Shown here: in pieces, positions 57,201 to 64,000 of the stretch
How the letters are laid out: every line of letters begins with the position of its first letter
Numbering within the stretch: the first letter of the stretch is position 1
NCBI RefSeq assembly: GCF_002761295.1
Contig: NZ_CP017881.1
Location: 914,969-978,968, forward strand
Reading direction: 5' to 3'
Source of the DNA: Methanohalophilus portucalensis
Lineage (GTDB): Archaea > Halobacteriota > Methanosarcinia > Methanosarcinales > Methanosarcinaceae
Length of the DNA: 64,000 nucleotides
Program-made: the position numbers and the translations under genes
The notes under the pieces: generated by a model
Databases searched by the model: none
Told to the model about the DNA's origin: nothing
What the model saw: the letters and a program-made list of their open reading frames with translations, nothing else

Positions 57201-60200
57201 CAGGCCTGTGAAGATATATCATAAATATTGAGTAAATTGTAATTTAAATTTACAATAAACTCACTATCTCCTTTTAGTAGGTATGGACTAAAGTTAGTTT
57301 CCAGAGTAAATTCATCAGAAGATGACACACCTTCTTGCAAATAGGCTTTGATAGATGCATTTCCTTCGGGTACTGAACCGGTGTAATTTAACCTGACATC
57401 ATAGGATACATTGTCATTTTCAAGATATTTTGTTCTGTCAGTTCTGATCTGTGGAGTAATAGTAATTCCTTCTACTGGCAATGATGCAGAAGTGGAATTA
57501 CTCAAACCAGTATCTTTGTCTTTGACATCAACGAACAAAATGTAATTACCCGACATAATACCTTCAGGGATTTCAAATGCAAGGTCCACAGAACCACTGG
57601 ATGCATCCTTTTCCTCAGTAGCATTTGAAATAGTATTGTTCTTTGCATCAAAGAAGGTCATTGTAAACTGGCCATTATCAATAGTTGTGATATTGTCCAG
57701 TGACACACCTATTGAATCTCCCTGGCTATATTCGGTACGATTAAGAGTAATCTCAAAGCTTGGATCTGGAATATAGGCAGGCACAGCCCTGCTATCTTCT
57801 CTACCCAGCTGGTCTGTAAACTCAAAAGTGAAAGTATAGGTGCCACTTTCCAGACCGACGGGTACTTCCAGAGACAATTCCTCAGTTTCTCCGATACCAG
57901 CCGAAGAAATTGTTCCAGTGGAATTTTCAATTTGGATGCCATTATCCATGATTCTAAGTTCATAGTCTCCTGAAAGAGGAATTGCTCCTGTATTCAAAAC
58001 ACTAGCTATAAGATATTCATTGGGTGTTACAGTTTGGGTTTCTAATTCCAGTTTATATTCTAAACCGGATACAGGAATTGTCTTTGAAAATGTCAGAATT
58101 CTTCCACTGTTTTGTTCTCCACAGCGGACAAACAAATTATAAGACCCTGTAGGAAGGTTTTCAGGAATATTATAGGTAAGTACCGATTGTTCTCCTGAGG
58201 GAGTTGAAGCCTGCTGAGTTCCCAGCTCTTCATTATCCAACCAAATCTTTACATCAGATACAGCATCCAGCTTTCCAACGTTTTCAATTACAAAACCAAG
58301 ACTTTCTCCGGTAACATGTTCATTTTCAACAACATTAAAATCCAGATCAAGTCCATTTATTTTTGTGCTATACTCCCTCTCGCCACTCATATCATAACTG
58401 CTGTTCTCATAACTCAAACTCAAGGCGTATGCTCCACTGGGAAGTGAAGGTGAGAGAGGAATTTCCACAATTTTTTCTTCACCAGAATCCAATGTGACAT
58501 TTTCTTTTGTGAATACAGAATTAGAACTGCCCTTTCTAAGTTGTGCTCTCAGGTCAACTGTCGTATCAATACCTGAATTATTAAGTATCACAGGTATATA
58601 CCCATCAGCACGCAACTCGTCTTCTTCCATGGACATATTCAGGTCAAGACCCCTAACTTGTACAGGAATGGATTGCCGGGTGGTTCTGGAAGTGCCCATA
58701 TTCTGAATATCATATGCCAGATTGTATTCTCCGGAACTTACCATTGGGACCGGGACCTCTACATTTATGGTTGCATTGTCCTCTATTTCAATTCCTTCAC
58801 CATTTTCCGAAGTTCCAAGGAAATATATAGAATAATCGGTGCTGGTATCTGAAGGCCCTTCATTTGTAATGTTGAAAGTAAGATTGCTGCCTGCTACTGC
58901 GTATGATGGTAACGAGGGGGTAAGTTTTGACGTCCCGCCTGTATATGTCAATTGCTTGGTTATCAATGAATAATCCTGTTTTGATTTTTCATTTGCCTGG
59001 AGGTCTATCGTAATTGCACCTGCAGCTACATTTGATTTCACTGGCAACTCATATTCGATATCCTTCCTTTCTCCTGCATCCAGCACAATTTTGCTATAGT
59101 TTTGATATCCTATATCCTCTGGACTGCTTATGTTAAGCATAAGCTCGGCAGGAGCATTTCCGTTGGTAACAGATACCTTAATGATTTCTTCTGTATCCTT
59201 CACCAGAACAGATGATGAAAGATGAGCCCACAGTTTGGGTGAATAGTCAAAGGAGTATTCTGTATCATCCAGTATATTCGTATCTTCCAGGAGGGTGAAT
59301 GATACAGTATGCCTTCCAAAGAATGTTTCATTAAAAGGTATCTGAATTCCAACTTGGCGGGAACTTTCAGCTTCAAGATCCAATGTCATTGTATCGGAAT
59401 AAGCTGTATTCCCGTCAGGTGTCACATAAATAGTTTCAATTTCAAGGCCACTGAAATTTGTCTTTTCCATATTTTCAACAGTGATGTTGAAAGTGTTTGT
59501 TGCATTGAAGCGATAAACAGGTTCTTCTGACACATCAATGTTCAAAACCTTTTCTTTTGCAAGAATGTATTGGGAATTGGTGCCAAGCCGCCGGTCATCT
59601 TTTGTGACTTCAACCACAAAATTATAACTACCAGTCTTTTCAGGGCTGAAATTTATGCTGCCATTATAAGGCTGATCATCGGTTATGTTCGAAATTGTAT
59701 TTTCACGCTTAATCAGGTTGGATTTTGCATCATATATTTTCACCTCTACTGATGCATTGTAAATATTTCCTGTTTCCTCATTAATTGTGAAATTCAACGT
59801 ATTGTTACTATTGAGCCTAAATGTATCTCTGGAATCAAATTCAATTTCCAGTTTGGGATTGAAGGAATAGAAACCAAGACTCGAAGATCCGATCTTTTTA
59901 TCATTACTGTCATAAAGTTTGGACCATAAACGATCAAATGTACGTACATTTTCAAGTTCGTGATTGAAAGAAGCGCTACCCTGAGCTGGTACTTCAATTT
60001 CTTCTTCGAGGTTGTACCATGAACGGTCGCTTTCCTTTATTCCATAAGCATCATCATATTCTATCCAGCCGTGATGCGGGAAACAATATTTTAAAGTGAC
60101 ATTTTGATCATTATTCCCGTGATTCCAAACTGTGACTGTAAAAACCGCATTACTTCCGTAAGCAAAATGGTCATTGGTTGACCTGACACTATAGGTAATA

Positions 60201-63200
60201 TCAGGGGTTGTACTGTATCCCTTATCAGAGGTAACATATTTTCCAATAGCAACTTTTCTGGCATCATATTCAGTGTATATTGTGTCACTCTCATTTACAA
60301 GAATATAGTCCAGGTTCCACACACCAAGTGTGCTCCCGTTTCTTGGGTCACAGGAGAAATTGACTTCCCTGCTTGAGCCGGGTTCAAGTTCGGGATCAAG
60401 ATTTATTGTGTCTTCAACCTCAGAACTGCCAAGTGGATCGGTAAACGTGAAATTGACCTTTGTGGCTGCAAAATCTCCTTTGTTGGTTATGTTTACCGGG
60501 ATCTCTATACTATCTGTATCAAGTATTGCTTCTACATTGGCCGGATTTTCTGCCCATGCCAGTACATCACGTACTAGAAGTTCGCCCTGCAAAGTTGAAG
60601 CGCCATCAAAGTAAGCCCAATCGTCATATACCGAGGTTGCAATTACAGTTCCATTATAGTAATCGTAAGCAAGCATGGCAGGCATACTATTCTTATTACG
60701 CTTCAAAATGATAGTAGAATTTTCTGGATAGGTGGTAAAATAACCATCAATGTTTACTGTAAGGGTTGGGTTTGGCTGGCCTGAAACCGCCGGATGGTAA
60801 GTACCGATACTTGCCGCATTGTACAGACAGCTCTGGTCTTCCTGCCATCCCGCTCCTCCAACCGATCTTGTACCATTGTGGGGGAGGATATTATATTCAT
60901 AACCATGCTGCTGGGCCATTACAAATAAAGTTCCACCCTCTGCCACATATTCTGCAAATTTATCTCTTATGAGAGTCGATGAATCCAAGCCATATAAAGA
61001 GCCTGAAGGTAAAAATAGCACCGGTGTGTCATGTACAAGCTGCTCGGTGTCAGCAGTAGTGAAATCCTGAACCCTTATCAGTTGAACAGGTATTCCTCTG
61101 TTTTCAACCATTGATTTTGCAGATGCATAGAAGCCTTTTTGAAGCATCAATACATCGGGTGCCAGTTCAAGTTCTTCATTAATGGTATCATAGTTCTTTA
61201 CAATATTGGTATAGATACTTGATTGGGAATCACTGAGATTATAAATTGTTGCCAAATCTTCGTTATTTGTATAATCCCTGAACTTTTCCATATCAAGCTG
61301 GCCGAGCTTATATTCATTGAGGCGTACAGGAGTTGTATATCCTTTTTTATAAGCATTCCTGATCTGTAAACTTGTCATATCACTATTACGGAGTTTTGAA
61401 CTTGCCACACTGAATGTATCATCCGGGTGATCTCCTCCGGGACTGGAAGGTTCTAGTGGATCGTCTTCGGGTTCTGGCAGGTCATCAAGTTCAAGTTCAT
61501 CTTCCAGCTCTTTTTCATCGGGCTTCTCTTCATCTCCGGGAAAATCGTCATCCTCTTCTTTATCCTTTTCCTCTTCGTCTAAGTCATCGTCTTCTTTATC
61601 TTCCTGCTCTTCTTTCTCCTTATCCAGATCAATCTCTTCCTCTTCTTCGACCTTTTCCTTCTTCTCTTCAAGTTCCTCTTTCTTCTCTTTCAGTTCTTCC
61701 TTTTTCACTTCCAGATCTTCTTTTCTAATCTGCTCTTTCTTATCCTTTAGTTTCTCCTGAGTTTCTTTATATTCTGTCATTGATTTTTCATAATCTGCTT
61801 TTGCATCATAAACATCAATAACAGTTTTACTAAGTTCGGTTACACGGTCAGCTGTAAAAGCCGTTACAACAACAAGTCCTGCAGTAGTAGCTGCTGTTAC
61901 GCCAGCAGCAGCAGTGGGGACGACTGTTGTCACCACATATCCGGCTGCATTGACCGCTCCTGTTACTGCTGTTTTTGCAACCCGGGCAATTGTAGATCCA
62001 GTTCCATTTACTGCTTCTCCTACCGTACTGATTACACCTGTAGCAACTCCAGCAACTTTGCCTCCGGTATCAGCGATAACCTTTGCAGTTCCTTTCACAA
62101 CACTACCGGCTGCTGATACACCTGCTTCCAGGCCGGTTTTAAGGGTATCCAGCCAACCCCATCCTTTTCCATCAGGACCGTAATAAGAAGAAGCGCCGGT
62201 AGCCGGATCAAAAACAATAAACACACTTCCTGTAAAATTACCGACTTCTACTTCTTCACCGGGAACAATAACAGTATACCCTGATTCTACAGCATTTTCT
62301 ACTATTATTTTCTGATCTTTAGAGATACTGAGGGAGGAATTTTTATCTGCCCAGTTTGAATCATTAAGTGTTAGTATCGGAATGCCTTGATCTCCTGCTT
62401 CTCTTATAATTTCCGAAGTGGAGTAGGCTGTTACATTGTAACTAAGGGAAAGCATGCTCTGTTCCATAGAAGATGCGGTCATTCCCCGGGTAAAAAGAAA
62501 AGCATATGACTTTGCAGAATCACCATCTTTTGCTGCAGGATTTATAATGTCCCGTACGATGTCTGTATAAACACCGTTCATCTTTATACTTCTATTATCA
62601 TCTGCTTCAGTAATATCAAACTCAGTTCCAACGAGAATCACAGATGGATGTCTGGTATATACAACGTTTGTAGCTTTAGCAGCAATATTATTGTATAATC
62701 CGTATTTCCCCCAAAAAGTAAGTGCCTGTAAGTTCAAAAGTTCCCCATATAATTCGTCTTTTGTAACATTGAAATAATCCATATCCAGCAGTTCACTGGT
62801 TACTTCATACCTTTCTACTCTCTCAGACATATGAGCAGTTGAAACCGGTTGCAATGCAAGACCAATTACAAAATAAGCACCTGTTTGAAGTGTACGGGTG
62901 TAGGAATCAGTTTGCCCGCCCGGTGCAATGAAACTAATTTCCAGCTCTTGTTCAGAACCCAGTGTTTCTGGATCTCCAACAGCTTTTAGTGCGCCGTCCA
63001 CTCTAAGAAGTGCGGACATATTAATTTCAAGTGCATTCAATTCACTTAGATTATCTGTACTGTTAAAATTAGTCCTATCGTCCTCATTGCTGGGTTCATA
63101 AAAAACAGAGATCCTTTTTCCTGCTACCTCTGTTGTATCCAGGACAATATCAATTCCAGTGAAATTAATTCCCAATTTATGGTTGAATATATCGGGCAGG

Positions 63201-63973
63201 TCTGCATATTCTCCATGCACTCCTATTGTCTTATATGGAAGTTCTTCTGGTATAGTATCGTAATCTGTGTGAGGTATGATTTGTTTTGTGCCAAAAATTT
63301 CACTGTTGCTCTTGTTTGCATATTTGGTATTGATAAGAGAACTGAAATTGTCACTCATTATAGAAAAAGAACTATTTATGCCTGAAATATTAATGCCAGT
63401 TACATTATCACCGGAAGTATTGATATTATCTTGCAGAATGGAACTATAATTATCTGAATCCTGTGCAAGACTTATGAGATCCATTCCAGAAGTATAATTG
63501 TATTGTTTGAAAGATGGGTCAAATTGAATCCAATTTCCATCTACATAGGCCTCTACCCATATATGATCAAACTGTATTCCATTAGAAACAGATTGTGCGG
63601 ATATTCCATTTTTCAGAAGCATATCCTCAATGGCACTTTCATTTTCCATCCCAAAATAATTCTTTGCCTGTTCGCTATCGAGCTCTATTGTCCCGTAAAC
63701 ATAGCGAGCAGGGATATCAGAAGCCCTGAGGAGACTTATTGTAAGAGAAGCTAGATCAGCATCATTGCCTTTTCGATCCATATAGGTAAGGTGGGCTCCC
63801 TTTAGGGAACCAAAATAGGGTACGTATTCGGGCTCTGTAGAAATCCCCATTTGAATAATTACTGAAACAGAGACAGACCTGTCTATATTATGGATTAATA
63901 ATTTGAACTTGACCTCTTTGACCTGATTTCTGTATTTTGTTGCCCTGAGTTCTTCCCAGTACTCATTTGACAA
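54224..63973 (-). CDS. Giant multi-domain surface-type protein, N-terminus replaced by IS-derived sequence
   Basis: The frame is 3,249 codons. Residues 1-48 are IS-derived (TTG start, mini-transposase peptide). Then: transglutaminase-like domain from PYFGSLKGA to WIQFDPSFK (about 50-160) with Asp in the place of the usual catalytic Cys (KGNDADLA); an alpha/beta region ending [13 protein letters not shown] (160-600); a Gly/Ala-rich hydrophobic zone (615-705); a Lys/Glu-rich coiled coil (725-860); an amidotransferase-like fold (930-1140); a long series of Ig/CARDB-like repeats (1150-2225); a possible beta-propeller (2230-2525) with repeated Y.W/I.D motifs; more Ig-like repeats to the end. Many N-x-S/T sites suit a glycosylated exterior protein, but no signal peptide remains and there is no C-terminal anchor. 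The native 5' end must lie beyond the insertion. Confidence 0.75.
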   Translation of the reverse strand: MSNEYWEELRATKYRNQVKEVKFKLLIHNIDRSVSVSVIIQMGISTEPEYVPYFGSLKGAHLTYMDRKGNDADLASLTISLLRASDIPARYVYGTIELDSEQAKNYFGMENESAIEDMLLKNGISAQSVSNGIQFDHIWVEAYVDGNWIQFDPSFKQYNYTSGMDLISLAQDSDNYSSILQDNINTSGDNVTGINISGINSSFSIMSDNFSSLINTKYANKSNSEIFGTKQIIPHTDYDTIPEELPYKTIGVHGEYADLPDIFNHKLGINFTGIDIVLDTTEVAGKRISVFYEPSNEDDRTNFNSTDNLSELNALEINMSALLRVDGALKAVGDPETLGSEQELEISFIAPGGQTDSYTRTLQTGAYFVIGLALQPVSTAHMSERVERYEVTSELLDMDYFNVTKDELYGELLNLQALTFWGKYGLYNNIAAKATNVVYTRHPSVILVGTEFDITEADDNRSIKMNGVYTDIVRDIINPAAKDGDSAKSYAFLFTRGMTASSMEQSMLSLSYNVTAYSTSEIIREAGDQGIPILTLNDSNWADKNSSLSISKDQKIIVENAVESGYTVIVPGEEVEVGNFTGSVFIVFDPATGASSYYGPDGKGWGWLDTLKTGLEAGVSAAGSVVKGTAKVIADTGGKVAGVATGVISTVGEAVNGTGSTIARVAKTAVTGAVNAAGYVVTTVVPTAAAGVTAATTAGLVVVTAFTADRVTELSKTVIDVYDAKADYEKSMTEYKETQEKLKDKKEQIRKEDLEVKKEELKEKKEELEEKKEKVEEEEEIDLDKEKEEQEDKEDDDLDEEEKDKEEDDDFPGDEEKPDEKELEDELELDDLPEPEDDPLEPSSPGGDHPDDTFSVASSKLRNSDMTSLQIRNAYKKGYTTPVRLNEYKLGQLDMEKFRDYTNNEDLATIYNLSDSQSSIYTNIVKNYDTINEELELAPDVLMLQKGFYASAKSMVENRGIPVQLIRVQDFTTADTEQLVHDTPVLFLPSGSLYGLDSSTLIRDKFAEYVAEGGTLFVMAQQHGYEYNILPHNGTRSVGGAGWQEDQSCLYNAASIGTYHPAVSGQPNPTLTVNIDGYFTTYPENSTIILKRNKNSMPAMLAYDYYNGTVIATSVYDDWAYFDGASTLQGELLVRDVLAWAENPANVEAILDTDSIEIPVNITNKGDFAATKVNFTFTDPLGSSEVEDTINLDPELEPGSSREVNFSCDPRNGSTLGVWNLDYILVNESDTIYTEYDARKVAIGKYVTSDKGYSTTPDITYSVRSTNDHFAYGSNAVFTVTVWNHGNNDQNVTLKYCFPHHGWIEYDDAYGIKESDRSWYNLEEEIEVPAQGSASFNHELENVRTFDRLWSKLYDSNDKKIGSSSLGFYSFNPKLEIEFDSRDTFRLNSNNTLNFTINEETGNIYNASVEVKIYDAKSNLIKRENTISNITDDQPYNGSINFSPEKTGSYNFVVEVTKDDRRLGTNSQYILAKEKVLNIDVSEEPVYRFNATNTFNITVENMEKTNFSGLEIETIYVTPDGNTAYSDTMTLDLEAESSRQVGIQIPFNETFFGRHTVSFTLLEDTNILDDTEYSFDYSPKLWAHLSSSVLVKDTEEIIKVSVTNGNAPAELMLNISSPEDIGYQNYSKIVLDAGERKDIEYELPVKSNVAAGAITIDLQANEKSKQDYSLITKQLTYTGGTSKLTPSLPSYAVAGSNLTFNITNEGPSDTSTDYSIYFLGTSENGEGIEIEDNATINVEVPVPMVSSGEYNLAYDIQNMGTSRTTRQSIPVQVRGLDLNMSMEEDELRADGYIPVILNNSGIDTTVDLRAQLRKGSSNSVFTKENVTLDSGEEKIVEIPLSPSLPSGAYALSLSYENSSYDMSGEREYSTKINGLDLDFNVVENEHVTGESLGFVIENVGKLDAVSDVKIWLDNEELGTQQASTPSGEQSVLTYNIPENLPTGSYNLFVRCGEQNSGRILTFSKTIPVSGLEYKLELETQTVTPNEYLIASVLNTGAIPLSGDYELRIMDNGIQIENSTGTISSAGIGETEELSLEVPVGLESGTYTFTFEFTDQLGREDSRAVPAYIPDPSFEITLNRTEYSQGDSIGVSLDNITTIDNGQFTMTFFDAKNNTISNATEEKDASSGSVDLAFEIPEGIMSGNYILFVDVKDKDTGLSNSTSASLPVEGITITPQIRTDRTKYLENDNVSYDVRLNYTGSVPEGNASIKAYLQEGVSSSDEFTLETNFSPYLLKGDSEFIVNLNYNLLNIYDISSQAWTEMEVPVESWEADVTLTEDYIWITSDANLLRIDKNTKDISIFNESNSDYNESEVSLIEGHNEDLWILDSESVSVYTISDGLGTSDINVPDISKPKDITSFEEIVAVIDSSGTIHEYNYTSDDVLTYETGLTNVREFEYSQRIYWIVYQTYELELELYSYNPENPETSGPEESMGPTSGLATAGEKLYALEVYTNWLYIFDGENWNEYSGDMIPQNTQYELESGDGSVLVYGGYFNQELHDEGGGDFIQGGWITSLSGQEKQLVMDKTVNLADFDNEGTYLNYQDKYLSDNQGRLTFELEAVTDYNQITDTDRVSVDVYEKDVSVALSTAKEYYRTDETINANVLVSNNAPALFERELVLLIDGNEFNRSDLSIASAENSRLEVEIPDLNPGNHTVSVVVGDTVVTRDIIVEDPVIQVSMNAPEIVNHEAFTVELFAKNPGNVEARTDVKIKNLVLDEDEFGFVLPPGTSRSVEFNATIDTNTTIIANFTGDSSENLTKEIELGERVDIDCQCQPIYRAGTVEIPVNITNIGEYNSDFNITFSVNATTQTNRSYLLGINQSIEDVLVFDLAEGDYTLNASGDIPVVFEEVSFSANELVDFETGELDIVSGNLTFLVNVSNGQPQLPFNGTLSVVTDFYEDTEMINLSAEENISTGYEIPLPESSGNYTLNVTLLENEKVINFTNSTFNIELPQFNVVPASSNKQRVQPAETVTYNFTVSNTGSVGGMTDMYLDIPGIYEESMAYWIDSGEKHNFSFSFKAPDDLPEGYYRMYYGLEENELNESSFYLEGANVTVTSWLDRRSYLPGENATLTMQISNNGNHTLDLYSRVKYFDFEDIHNFTVDGSNTSNFSVEIPISETDNKVFISVYLNAPEGGEDSGRSLYINSDYIHDKRDINGLRISTEKQAYEAEETVTMNVNVTRADNLTIVGPGLDHEEYITGNTTIEFEVPNIMSGMYSYDITYGNTSGEYLLDIHGFKLIVKAAEIEMEKEGE

Positions 63974-64000
63974 AATACATTCATCCCCTTTGTGTTTTGT
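63831..64000 (-). mobile_element. Internally deleted IS derivative (MITE-like), right-hand part
   Basis: On the minus strand, bases from 64000 to 63831 match the IS at 51965-52007 and 52758-52884 with no differences seen; IS bases 52008-52757 are missing (750 nt, exactly 250 codons, so the frame is kept). The end at 63831 is the same GGCTCTGTAGAAATCCC repeat. By comparison with the IS the full element would be 254 bp and extend to about 64084, beyond the window. It lacks all catalytic residues and would need transposase from an intact copy. Confidence 0.92.

Noticed and set aside
61414..61728. 104-aa plus-strand frame opposite the charged coiled coil
   Set aside because: Leu/Pro/Ser-rich complement of the Glu/Lys repeats; no start signal.

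Overview
The window comes from a methylotrophic methanogenic archaeon of the Methanosarcinales. The evidence is two methanol methyltransferase operons (mtaCB), the coenzyme M methylase mtaA, the corrinoid-activating protein RamA, archaeal-only families (DUF2551, UPF0305) and a PGF-CTERM surface-anchor signal. The DNA is AT-rich with archaeal TATA boxes and good Shine-Dalgarno sites. An osmoprotectant transporter fits a salt-adapted genus such as Methanohalophilus, Methanolobus or Methanococcoides, but I cannot choose among them from sequence alone.

Layout. 1-10.4 kb: the 3' part of nadA, a four-gene glycine-betaine/choline ABC transporter, a flavodoxin-like protein, sufCB, and an ATP-grasp ligase paired with a CocE-type hydrolase. 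10.7-15.98 kb: ppsA, a sensor histidine kinase probably starting at an ATT codon, tRNA-Gln(CUG), and three small archaeal proteins. 15.98-17.2 kb: a 1.24-kb AT-rich stretch with no gene. 17.2-25.7 kb: a polar amino-acid ABC transporter behind an operator-like inverted repeat, an Hsp20 protein, msrA, UPF0305, a 59-aa DUF4177 protein, an ACT/UPF0210 pair, a shikimate-kinase-like protein, and an MFS carrier. 25.7-29.1 kb: a putative operon of an acetate-type transporter, a CDF-like protein that has lost its metal ligands, and a hydantoinase/oxoprolinase.

29.4-41.4 kb is a methanol-utilisation island, all on the minus strand: mtaC1B1, mtaC2B2, a PAS/GAF sensor with no kinase domain, a CobW-type GTPase with a His-rich tail, ramA and mtaA. 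MtaB moves the methyl group of methanol onto the corrinoid of MtaC, MtaA passes it to coenzyme M, and RamA re-reduces the corrinoid. The mtaC1B1 and mtaA promoters share two conserved blocks at the same spacing, which suggests a common regulator.

41.9-51.5 kb (plus strand): a phosphatase-superfamily membrane protein, prephenate dehydratase, and a five-gene MoxR/DUF58/BatA-like membrane operon. 51.9-64 kb: an intact IS5-like element, a 47-aa protein, a PGF-CTERM anchored protein, and a giant (>3,200 aa) putative surface protein. The giant gene's 5' end is interrupted by a 254-bp internally deleted derivative of the same IS. That derivative is identical to the IS apart from an in-frame 750-nt deletion, and its reading frame runs into the giant gene. 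The IS and its derivative lie in inverted orientation and bracket the whole surface-protein locus. This is the most unusual part of the window.
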